In this document: piece by piece, positions 6,633-11,872 of the stretch
Numbering within the stretch: the first letter of the stretch is position 1
Layout of the letters: each line of letters opens with the position of its first letter
NCBI GenBank assembly: GCA_027028725.1
Contig: JALVIB010000020.1
Coordinates: 1 to 14,535, forward strand
DNA length: 14,535 nt
From: Candidatus Altimarinota bacterium
GTDB taxonomy: Bacteria; Patescibacteriota; Gracilibacteria; UBA4473
Direction: 5' to 3'
Position numbers and translations under genes: made by a program
Notes under the pieces: generated by a model
Databases searched by the model: none
The model's input: only the letters and a program-made list of their open reading frames with translations
Told to the model about the DNA's origin: nothing

Positions 6633-6661
6633 TTGAAAAAAGCTTTATTTTCGGGTATAAT
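6633..6661 (+). promoter_or_regulatory. strong promoter of the 3D-domain protein gene
   Basis: TTGAAA (6633-6638) and a perfect TATAAT (6656-6661) are separated by exactly 17 bp, the best promoter in the window. Transcription should start near 6668, 19 nt before the ATG at 6687. A motif A core (6621-6629) ends 3 nt upstream of the -35 box. The TTG that could be read as an alternative start codon is part of this -35 box. Confidence 0.8.
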
Positions 6662-6688
6662 GTCAGGATTTTGCAATAAATCTGACAT
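6660..6688. promoter_or_regulatory. operator-like dyad between -10 box and start codon
   Basis: ATGTCAG (6660-6666) and CTGACAT (6682-6688) are perfect inverted 7-mers. With one bulged G the arms extend through ATTT/AAAT. The left arm overlaps the end of the -10 box and the right arm includes the first bases of the start codon. Because most of the left arm lies upstream of the likely start of transcription, a repressor site is more plausible than an mRNA hairpin. Confidence 0.45.
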
Positions 6689-8153
6689 GAAAATTTTCTC
6701 TAAAATAAATATCAAAAAAATCGCCACCGCCTTGCGGGGCGTAGCGGGATTTTTGTTCGGTTTAGTCGTGCTTTCCAGCTCATCAGCTTGGGCGATGAAG
6801 TTTACCGTGACTGGTTATTATTCACCGCTTCCCAAGCAAGAGTTTTACCTAACCGGTGATTATGATTCAGAAATTCGTCTGAACGGAAAAGGGCTTTACG
6901 GAGCGGATGGAACAGAAGTTTATCACGGAATGATTGCCGCCCCGCGAAATTATAAATTTGGGACCAATATTTGTTTAGAAAAACTTGGTTGTGGAACTGT
7001 TCACGATCGTGGAGGAGCAATTGTTAATAAAGGAGAACGCAATACGGCTCGACACGACCGAATTGATTACTGGATGGGACATGGAACTGATGGCTTAATT
7101 CGTTCGTTGAATTGGGGAGTGCAACATGTCAACGGAAGTTTTGCACACGGAACAGCACGCAAACGAAGTCTGGTGGAGCGTAGAAGGGAATTGTCCCCAA
7201 TTGTTTTGGAAATAATTCGGCAAAAAATCCCCACCGCAGAGCGGGGCACAGCGCGAAATTTGTTTACCAAAAACTTATATCCCGGAGCAAATCGCCCCGA
7301 AGTTCGTAAATTAAAAGAAGCATTGAGTTTTCTGAAATTTTTTCGCGGGAATTTAGAAAGTAGCAAATATGATGACCAAGTGCGAAAAGCTGTTTTGAAT
7401 TTTCAATTAAAATACGGTGTGGTTGATTCTGAAAATGCGCGTGGAGCAGGGAACTTTGGACCAAAATCCCGCGAAAAAATGGAAAAAGTCTTGCGCCAAG
7501 AAGTTAATAAATATTTCCGTCAGCGTTGGACGACTAATGTTTTTCGCGAAAATTTAGGTTTTGATGATCACGATATGGATGTTTTTCGATTGCAACAATT
7601 GTTGATTGATAAAGGGTATTTAGACGCTACTCCGACCGGATATTTTGGACCAAAAACTGAAAAAGCTTTGGAAAAATTCCAGCTAGACTACGGAATTATC
7701 AAATCCAAAAATGCGCGCGGAGCGGGGAATTTTGGACCAAAATCCCGCGAAAAAATGAAAGAACTTTGGTTGGCGCGTCGTGATGATTTTTTTCCACCGG
7801 AAAAGCAGGAAGCTCCTTTAATTATGGTTAAAGATGAGGGAAGAATGGAAGCGACAGCAGGAGTTCTGCTGGACTTTACACCCGAAATAAAAAAAGAGCC
7901 GGTGCAGTTTACGAGTGAAGAAAAATTATTTCGCGGGAAACGCAATGCGGAAGTGCGAAAATTGCAAAAAGTTTTGAAAAAATTAGGATTTTTCGCGGGA
8001 AATCCGACCGGATTTTTTGGTGACAAAACCGCCGAGGCACTTCTAGCATTCCAAATTAAACACGGAATTGTTCAAAACCGTCGAAGTATCGGAGCTTCAA
8101 TTTTTGGACCAAGCACTCGTGCTAAAATGAATGAAGTTTTAAGGAATTTGTAA
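6687..8153 (+). CDS. secreted 3D-domain protein with three peptidoglycan-binding repeats
   Basis: From ATG 6687 the protein is 488 residues. Residues 1-36 are a signal peptide (lysine-rich start, hydrophobic GFLFGLVVL, cut after AWA), so it acts at the cell wall. Residues 38-150 resemble the 3D (MltA/RlpA-like double-psi barrel) domain: VTGYYSPL, HDRGGAI with D107, and HDRIDYWMG with D124 and D127, aspartates of the kind used by lytic transglycosylases. Three PG_binding_1-type repeats follow at about 200-268, 296-360 and 414-486. Each has an EVRKLQ-like helix, an FGPKT-like turn and an FQxxxGI segment. Repeats 1 and 2 share the nearly identical NARGAGNFGPKSREKM. It probably binds and cleaves or remodels peptidoglycan; catalysis is not proven. 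Module B is built into the signal peptide (13-20) and the domain linker (182-189). An upstream TTG reading would lengthen it by 18 residues but lies in the promoter. Confidence 0.87.
   Translation: MKIFSKINIKKIATALRGVAGFLFGLVVLSSSSAWAMKFTVTGYYSPLPKQEFYLTGDYDSEIRLNGKGLYGADGTEVYHGMIAAPRNYKFGTNICLEKLGCGTVHDRGGAIVNKGERNTARHDRIDYWMGHGTDGLIRSLNWGVQHVNGSFAHGTARKRSLVERRRELSPIVLEIIRQKIPTAERGTARNLFTKNLYPGANRPEVRKLKEALSFLKFFRGNLESSKYDDQVRKAVLNFQLKYGVVDSENARGAGNFGPKSREKMEKVLRQEVNKYFRQRWTTNVFRENLGFDDHDMDVFRLQQLLIDKGYLDATPTGYFGPKTEKALEKFQLDYGIIKSKNARGAGNFGPKSREKMKELWLARRDDFFPPEKQEAPLIMVKDEGRMEATAGVLLDFTPEIKKEPVQFTSEEKLFRGKRNAEVRKLQKVLKKLGFFAGNPTGFFGDKTAEALLAFQIKHGIVQNRRSIGASIFGPSTRAKMNEVLRNL
6717..6754 (+). 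repeat. module B, copy 1 (in signal-peptide coding region)
   Basis: A 21-bp module (6725-6745) of form CACCGC-NNN-GCGGGGCGTAGC is preceded by AAAATCGC, one base off the left half of motif A, and followed by GGGATTTTT. It encodes ATALRGVA in the n/h-region of the signal peptide. It is the most divergent of four copies; the others are at 7224, 9421 and 10948. Confidence 0.7.
7224..7261 (+). repeat. module B, copy 2 (splits motif A exactly)
   Basis: AAAATCCC (7224-7231) and GCGAAATTT (7253-7261) are the two halves of motif A. Joined, they give its exact consensus. Between them lies the 21-bp module CACCGCAGAGCGGGGCACAG-C. It encodes PTAERGTA in the linker between the 3D domain and the first peptidoglycan-binding repeat, and keeps the reading frame. 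Confidence 0.85.
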
Positions 8154-8155
8154 AA

Positions 8156-8551
8156 ATGGAATTAAAAGAGGTTTTTAAAAAAGGTGACGAACAATTTACT
8201 ATTGAAATAAAAGAATATCCTCATAAAAAATTTAATTTTGATGGTATTTATGTTTATAGGGTTAGAAACCAAAAAGGAGAGGAAGTTGCTTACCTTTCAC
8301 CAGGAAAGGTAGTATTTGATGGGAGAGAATTGCCACATAGGGTTGCTTATGTAAAAAAAGAATACAGAAATAAAGGAATTTTTACTTTTATTTTAAAGAA
8401 AGCGAAGGAAATGAATGATGAAATGGTGTATCAATTGGTTAAAAATCCTGAAACTAAAAAGATATACGAAAAACTTGGTTATGAACTAATAGAAACTATT
8501 AGACAAAAAGTATCAGGGATTGATTATCATCTCTTAAAACTTAAAAAATAA
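8156..8551 (+). CDS. GNAT-like acetyltransferase
   Basis: This 131-residue protein resembles small GNAT N-acetyltransferases, which transfer acetyl from acetyl-CoA to an amine; the substrate is unknown. The likely core is VAYVKKEYRNKGIFTFIL (63-80), where YRNKGIF fits the pyrophosphate-binding RxxG segment. It is followed by the C-terminal KNPETKKIYEKLGYEL (96-111), a usual GNAT ending. The usual second glycine of the motif is replaced, so activity is uncertain. It starts 2 bp after the preceding TAA, suggesting co-transcription with the 3D-domain protein. It contains no motif A copy and prefers AGA and ATA codons, unlike its upstream neighbour, which may mean later arrival. Its TAA abuts a motif A copy. 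Confidence 0.65.
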   Translation: MELKEVFKKGDEQFTIEIKEYPHKKFNFDGIYVYRVRNQKGEEVAYLSPGKVVFDGRELPHRVAYVKKEYRNKGIFTFILKKAKEMNDEMVYQLVKNPETKKIYEKLGYELIETIRQKVSGIDYHLLKLKK

Positions 8552-8567
8552 AATCCCGCGAAATTTC

Positions 8568-8596
8568 TTGACTTTGTCATTACAAAGTAATAGTAA
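8568..8596 (+). promoter_or_regulatory. antitoxin promoter with operator dyad
   Basis: TTGACT (8568-8573) is a good -35 box, 5 of 6. The -10 is weak (TAGTAA at 8591-8596 with a 17-bp spacer). Within the spacer ACTTTGT (8571-8577) and ACAAAGT (8582-8588) form a perfect 7-bp dyad around CATT. A palindrome inside the promoter of a ribbon-helix-helix antitoxin gene is the usual place for autorepression. A motif A core ends 4 nt upstream of the -35 box. Confidence 0.55.
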
Positions 8597-8621
8597 AGGA
8601 ATGTATTTTAATTTTTGAAAA

Positions 8622-8834
8622 ATGGCACATATTCAAATTCGGATTGATGTTGAAGAAAAACGAGCGGCGCAAAAAGTTTTAGATAGCATGGGGTTGAGTT
8701 TGTCGGGAGCGATTAAGTTATTTTTGCGCAAAGTTGTTCAGGAACAACGAATCCCGTTTGAAATTTCCAGTTCCAAGTCAGTGCAAGTAACACCAGCTGA
8801 ATTTAATGGATTTGCAAAAAGGCGGATTGGGTAA
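8622..8834 (+). CDS. RelB/DinJ-family antitoxin, apparently orphan
   Basis: The 70-residue protein has the shape of RelB/DinJ antitoxins. An N-terminal strand, IQIRIDVEEK (4-13), with a following helix makes a ribbon-helix-helix DNA-binding fold. Then come the family hallmarks GLSLSGAIKLFLRKVV (24-39) and RIPFEI (43-48), and a flexible, toxin-binding-type tail. Such proteins neutralise RelE/YafQ-type mRNA-cleaving toxins and repress their own operon. No toxin gene follows: downstream is repeat DNA and then a convergent RNase H gene; upstream is an acetyltransferase. It may be an orphan antitoxin, a remnant, or partner of a distant toxin. The dyad at 8571-8588 fits autoregulation. Confidence 0.8.
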   Translation: MAHIQIRIDVEEKRAAQKVLDSMGLSLSGAIKLFLRKVVQEQRIPFEISSSKSVQVTPAEFNGFAKRRIG

Positions 8835-8835
8835 A

Positions 8836-8922
8836 ACCCTCTCGCCCCCTTATCAGGGGGAAAATTTCGCGGGATTTTTATTGAAAGTCCCCCTTGATAA
8901 AGGGGGATTTAGGGGGATTTGC
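8836..8922. repeat. inverted pair of family C hairpins flanking a motif A copy
   Basis: Copy 3 (8836-8861, CCCCCT-TATC-AGGGGG) and copy 4 (8889-8906, CCCCCTT-GATA-AAGGGGG, followed by ATTTAGGGGGATTT) are in opposite orientations, with motif A (core 8865-8873) between them. The pair lies in the convergent gap between the antitoxin and RNase H genes and may serve as terminators for both, although neither hairpin is followed by a long T-run. Confidence 0.7.
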
Positions 8923-8949
8923 TTGCAGTTGTTTTAGTGAGCCAAAGGG

Positions 8950-8999
8950 AGACTCGTTCGACTGCTGATTTTCAGAAAGAATTTGTCGCTCAGGGATAG
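8950..8999 (+). repeat. 50-bp dispersed repeat (family D), copy 2
   Basis: This is the partner of 3831-3880, same orientation and no gaps. Again a TTTCGCGGG motif A core follows (9011-9019). It is non-coding, between the family C pair and the end of the RNase H gene. Confidence 0.75.
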
Positions 9000-9023
9000 T
9001 TTGTTATTTTTTTCGCGGGATTT

Positions 9024-9491
9024 TTAGTGTTTATCCATTGCCTGATTCGCTAGCATATCAGCCACTTTATTTTTTTCGCGGGGAATATGTTGAAAAGAAA
9101 TTTCCGCGAAATTTTCACTCAAATTTTTCGCTTTTTCAAAAAGTGGTTTCAAGCCAACATTTTTTACTTTGTAATTTCCGGACATTTGCTCCACAATTAA
9201 TTTAGAATCCATTAAAACATTCAAATCCGTAATCCCATTTTCTTGCGCCAGCTCTAAGCCCAGAATTAATCCTTCATATTCCGCGAAATTATTTGTTTGC
9301 AGACCACAAGATTTTTTTGCTCGCGCAATTTCTTTTTTTTTCTCATCATACAAAACCGCTCCACAACCGGCAATCCCCGGATTTCCGCGACTACCGCCAT
9401 CGGTCAAAAGGAATCCTTTTTTTCGCGCTGCGCCCCGCTTTGCGGTGGGAATTTTTTTCGAACTCTCTAGATTTGAAAATAAATTATCCAT
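9024..9491 (-). CDS. rnhA: ribonuclease H (RNase HI family)
   Basis: RNase H cleaves the RNA strand of RNA-DNA hybrids, removing primers and R-loops. The 155-residue protein keeps the four acidic metal-binding residues: D31 in LLTDGGSRGNPG, E71 in NNFAEYEGL, D95 in VLMDSKL and D145 in KVADMLA. The GNPG and AEYxGL layout is that of short RNase HI/RVT_3-type enzymes without a hybrid-binding domain. The first 26 residues are an extension beyond the usual start. Most of it, SKKIPTAKRGAARKK, is encoded by module B copy 3, so a later start is possible only if that repeat is untranslated; no other ATG lies before the catalytic D31. Its ATG overlaps the EamA stop by one base (TAATG), indicating translational coupling. 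Motif A follows its stop codon. Confidence 0.92.
   Translation of the reverse strand: MDNLFSNLESSKKIPTAKRGAARKKGFLLTDGGSRGNPGIAGCGAVLYDEKKKEIARAKKSCGLQTNNFAEYEGLILGLELAQENGITDLNVLMDSKLIVEQMSGNYKVKNVGLKPLFEKAKNLSENFAEISFQHIPREKNKVADMLANQAMDKH
9421..9454 (-). repeat. module B, copy 3 (N terminus of RNase H)
   Basis: On the minus strand AAATTCC is followed by the 21-bp module (9427-9447, CACCGCAAAGCGGGGCGCAG-C) and then GCGAAA, a motif A right half. It encodes PTAKRGAA in the N-terminal extension of RNase H, in the same frame as copy 2, giving a peptide close to PTAERGTA. Confidence 0.8.
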
Positions 9492-10450
9492 TAAAAATAA
9501 AAATGGTGAAATAGTTTGTGAATTCTTTCGCGAATATCAGGTGAGCTGTATTTTTTGTGATGTTGCATCGAAAAAATAAGTCCTGTCAAAATTAACACTC
9601 CACCAACAAGGTGAAATCCCGCGATTTTTTCCTGCAAAATAAAGTGTGCAAGAATTACTCCCAACAATGGTTTCAGAAAAGTTAAAATTGAGGAACTAGA
9701 AACTTTAATTTTTTCCAACGCCTTATACCACAAGAAATTCGCGACCATTAAAGTGAAAATTGCGTAAGAAATAAAAATCAAAATCGTTTTTTGATCAAAA
9801 TTAATGTCTTGCAAATTGCAATCAATATCGATTAGAAAAGGGAAAACGCCTAATAATATAACTATTCCCCAAAAATTTCGCGAGAGAACAATGATGTCAG
9901 TAGAAAGATGAGTTAGAAATTTTTTAAATAAAATTGTTGAAATAGCTCCGCTCAAGATACTTCCAAAAAGAAAGTAGTAACCAAGTCCGATATTTAAACC
10001 GTTTTGAAAATTTCGCGTAGCAATAATCGTTACTCCCAGAAACATAAACAGTGCACCTAGAATTTTTTCTCGGCTAATTTTGTCGTTTTTGATAAAAATT
10101 GCCGACAAAATTCCCGCGAGAATTCCTCCCATACTAGAAATCAAAGCGGTGTCGCTGGCAGGAGTCAAAGATAGCCCTTTCAAAAACAAAAAAGGCATAA
10201 TTCCACCACTTAAAATCGAGGAAATAATCAAAAATAAATGTGTTTTTTTCTTAAATTTCGCGAATTTTTTGAACTCTACGAATAATCCAAAAATCATGAA
10301 AACAACCAGAACAGATAAAATTTCGCGTACCAAAACGAGTGTTTCGGCGGGAATTGTTTTTAATAAAATTTTGGCGGCGATAGCCGAAAGAGAAATTAAA
10401 AAAACTGAAAGAAAACCTTGCCATAGTCCGAGTCGTTCGCGTGGATTCAT
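9491..10450 (-). CDS. EamA/DMT-family transporter
   Basis: The 319-residue protein is a drug/metabolite-superfamily inner-membrane transporter made of two EamA repeats of five helices each. Hydrophobic spans are seen at about 10-30, 36-58, 70-91, 100-120, 126-145, 155-177, 188-207, 222-242, 250-271 and 277-296. Conserved landmarks are ETLVLVREI in helix 2, FLKGLSLTPAS before helix 4, ALFMFLGVTII in helix 5, and WYKALEKIKVSSSSILTFLKPLLGVI in the second repeat, matching the proline-containing helix 9 of the family. Substrate cannot be predicted; relatives export amino acids, nucleosides or other small molecules. A basic, histidine-rich tail (297-319) follows. RNase H is coupled behind it by a 1-nt overlap. 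Confidence 0.9.
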   Translation of the reverse strand: MNPRERLGLWQGFLSVFLISLSAIAAKILLKTIPAETLVLVREILSVLVVFMIFGLFVEFKKFAKFKKKTHLFLIISSILSGGIMPFLFLKGLSLTPASDTALISSMGGILAGILSAIFIKNDKISREKILGALFMFLGVTIIATRNFQNGLNIGLGYYFLFGSILSGAISTILFKKFLTHLSTDIIVLSRNFWGIVILLGVFPFLIDIDCNLQDINFDQKTILIFISYAIFTLMVANFLWYKALEKIKVSSSSILTFLKPLLGVILAHFILQEKIAGFHLVGGVLILTGLIFSMQHHKKYSSPDIRERIHKLFHHFYF

Positions 10451-10472
10451 TTTTATTTGTTTAATTACTGAA

Positions 10473-10500
10473 ATTTTAAAGAAATTTTGGGAAAATCCAA
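10473..10500 (-). promoter_or_regulatory. putative promoter of the EamA-rnhA operon
   Basis: On the minus strand TTGGAT (10495-10500, 4 of 6) and TAAAAT (10473-10478, 5 of 6) are 16 bp apart. Transcription would start near 10466, about 16 nt before the EamA start codon. Confidence 0.4.
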
Positions 10501-10545
10501 GCTGAGCTTTTGGGAAATGATTTGTTCTTGTGTTTTTCTAAAACA

Positions 10546-10576
10546 ACCCCCTCCAACTCCCCCTTGTCAGGGGGAG
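10546..10576 (+). repeat. family C hairpin repeat, copy 5
   Basis: CCCCCTCCAA is followed by CCCCC (10559-10563) and GGGGG (10570-10574) around TTGTCA. It lies in the divergent gap between the EamA and glycosyltransferase genes, with a motif A core 12 bp behind it (10588-10596). Confidence 0.7.
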
Positions 10577-10615
10577 AGTTTGAAAAATTTCGCGGGATTT
10601 TTTTTAGATATTCGT

Positions 10616-10621
10616 TATAAT
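10616..10621 (+). promoter_or_regulatory. -10 box close to the glycosyltransferase start
   Basis: A perfect TATAAT ends 9 bp before the ATG at 10631. A matching -35 is not evident: the region 16-18 bp upstream is occupied by motif A and a T-run. If used, transcription would start at about 10628, giving a leaderless or nearly leaderless mRNA. Confidence 0.5.
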
Positions 10622-10630
10622 CGAAGTGAA

Positions 10631-11857
10631 ATGAATCTGAAAAACAAAAAAGTTGCGATAATTGCCGATTGGTTGACTAGTCGTGGGGGAGCGGAACGCG
10701 TGATTTTCTCTTTGGCAAAACTTTTTCCGCAGGCGGTTATTTACACATCAGTAATTTCCCGCGAAAAATTTCCGGAACTAAAAAATCGGGAAGTGCGGAC
10801 AACTTGGCTACAAAAATTACCGCGATTTATTCGGCGAAAACATCAGTTTTTATTACCATTTTTTCCGTCAGCATTTCGTCGTTTGGATTTGTCCGAGTTT
10901 GATATAATTATTTCATCAAGTAGTTCGGGGTTTAGTAAATGTGTGCGAAAATCTCCACCGCAGAGCGGGGCGCGGCGCGAAAATTCGGTCCATATTTGTT
11001 ATTGCCATACACCGAATCGCTATTTATATCACGCTCGCGAAGAGTACTTGCAAAACTTTCCAATTCCGTGGTGGGGGAGATGGATTCGCTTTTTTCTGCC
11101 AAAAATTCTGGATTATTTGGAAAAGATTGACCAAAAAGCCGCGAAAAAAGTTGATTACTGGATTGCAAACTCCAATTTTGTTGGCGAGAGAATTAAGAAG
11201 TTTTACAATGCCGAAGCGATCACTATTTATCCCGGAGTGGAGACGGGGGAGTTTGTGAAGGCCTTTGAGAAGTGGAAAATTTCCGCCTCCGCTAAAGCTT
11301 CAGTGGACAAGTCGCGGGATTTTAAATCCCCCCAGCCCCCTTTAAAAAAAGGGGGAGAGATAGGGGATTATTTTCTCGCGATAGGGCGATTTATTCCTTA
11401 TAAAAAATTTGATTTATTGGTGCGGACTTTTGCGAAAAATAAGTTGCCTTTAAAGTTGGCGGGGATTGGTCCAGAATTGGAAAAGTGTCAAAATCTCGCG
11501 AAAAAATTAGGGGCGGAAAATATTGAATTTTTGGGATTTGTGAAAGATGAAGATCTCGCCGAATTGTATGCCAAAGCACAAGCGTTTATTTTTCCTGCGG
11601 AAGAAGATTTTGGTTTAACCCCGATTGAGGCAATGTCGGCAGGGACACCAGTCATTTTTTATAACCGCGGTGGTGCTAGTGAATCGGTTGGGGAGTGGGG
11701 GATTCCTTTTGAGGAACAGACGCCGGAAAGTTTACAAAAAGCGATTGAGAAATTTCAAAAAACCGATTTTGATTTAGAAAAAATAAAATCTCGCGGGATT
11801 TCCTTTGATGAAGCAAAATTTCGCGGGAAATTTGAGGAGTTTTTGCGGGGGATATAA
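10631..11857 (+). CDS. GT4-family glycosyltransferase with repeat-derived insertions
   Basis: This 408-residue GT-B fold enzyme probably transfers a sugar from an activated donor to a cell-surface glycan or lipid; donor and acceptor are unknown. The N-terminal domain starts NKKVAIIADWLTSRGGAERV (5-24), with ICYCHTPNRYLY (122-133). The C-terminal domain has the hinge IYPGV, AIGRFIPYKKFDLL (250-263), GIGPE (278-282) and the GT4 EX7E motif, E325 to E333 in EEDFGLTPIEAMSAGTPVI. Two stretches are made of repeats: residues 106-118 (KSPPQSGARRENS, module B in another frame) and about 217-245 (a 30-bp insert plus a family C hairpin, giving SPQPPLKKGGE). Both fall in loops. ATG 10631 matches the family N terminus; a TTG reading from 10487 would add 48 residues encoded by repeats. 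It converges on proS. Confidence 0.9.
   Translation: MNLKNKKVAIIADWLTSRGGAERVIFSLAKLFPQAVIYTSVISREKFPELKNREVRTTWLQKLPRFIRRKHQFLLPFFPSAFRRLDLSEFDIIISSSSSGFSKCVRKSPPQSGARRENSVHICYCHTPNRYLYHAREEYLQNFPIPWWGRWIRFFLPKILDYLEKIDQKAAKKVDYWIANSNFVGERIKKFYNAEAITIYPGVETGEFVKAFEKWKISASAKASVDKSRDFKSPQPPLKKGGEIGDYFLAIGRFIPYKKFDLLVRTFAKNKLPLKLAGIGPELEKCQNLAKKLGAENIEFLGFVKDEDLAELYAKAQAFIFPAEEDFGLTPIEAMSAGTPVIFYNRGGASESVGEWGIPFEEQTPESLQKAIEKFQKTDFDLEKIKSRGISFDEAKFRGKFEEFLRGI
10948..10985 (+). repeat. module B, copy 4 (inside glycosyltransferase)
   Basis: AAAATCTC (10948-10955), a 21-bp module (10956-10976, CACCGCAGAGCGGGGCGCGG-C) and GCGAAAATT (10977-10985) again give split motif A halves around the module. 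Here it is read in a different frame from copies 2 and 3, as SPPQSGARREN, just before the conserved HICYCHTP. Confidence 0.85.
11276..11362 (+). repeat. 30-bp insert in motif A followed by family C hairpin, all within the glycosyltransferase gene
   Basis: AAAATTT (11276-11282) and CGCGGGATTTT (11313-11323) join to the exact reverse complement of motif A. They are separated by 30 bp (11283-11312) encoding SASAKASVDK. A family C copy (11326-11362, CCCCCCAGCCCCC...AAAGGGGGAGA) follows directly and encodes SPQPPLKKGGE. Everything is in frame and stop-free. Relatives would be expected to lack this loop between IYPGVE and YFLAIGR. Confidence 0.8.
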
Positions 11858-11872
11858 AATCCCGCGAAATTT
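11858..11872 (+). repeat. motif A copy forming an entire intergenic gap
   Basis: The glycosyltransferase TAA ends at 11857 and the proS stop (minus strand) begins at 11873. The 15 bp between the two convergent genes read AATCCCGCGAAATTT and nothing else. No hairpin terminator is present for either gene. Confidence 0.9.

Noticed and set aside
6633..6686. TTG start at 6633 giving an 18-residue longer 3D-domain protein
   Set aside because: The TTG is the -35 box of a near-perfect promoter whose TATAAT lies inside the proposed extension, and the ATG at 6687 gives a clean signal peptide.
6660..6688. The dyad as an mRNA hairpin hiding the start codon
   Set aside because: With the -10 box at 6656-6661 transcription should start near 6668, so most of the left arm would not be in the RNA; an operator is the better reading.
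8835..9023. A RelE-type toxin gene downstream of the antitoxin
   Set aside because: The 190 bp hold only repeats and stop codons in all plus-strand frames; the next gene is convergent RNase H.
10487..10630. TTG start at 10487 giving a 48-residue longer glycosyltransferase
   Set aside because: The extension is encoded by a family C hairpin and motif A and contains the -10 box; family homology begins right after ATG 10631.
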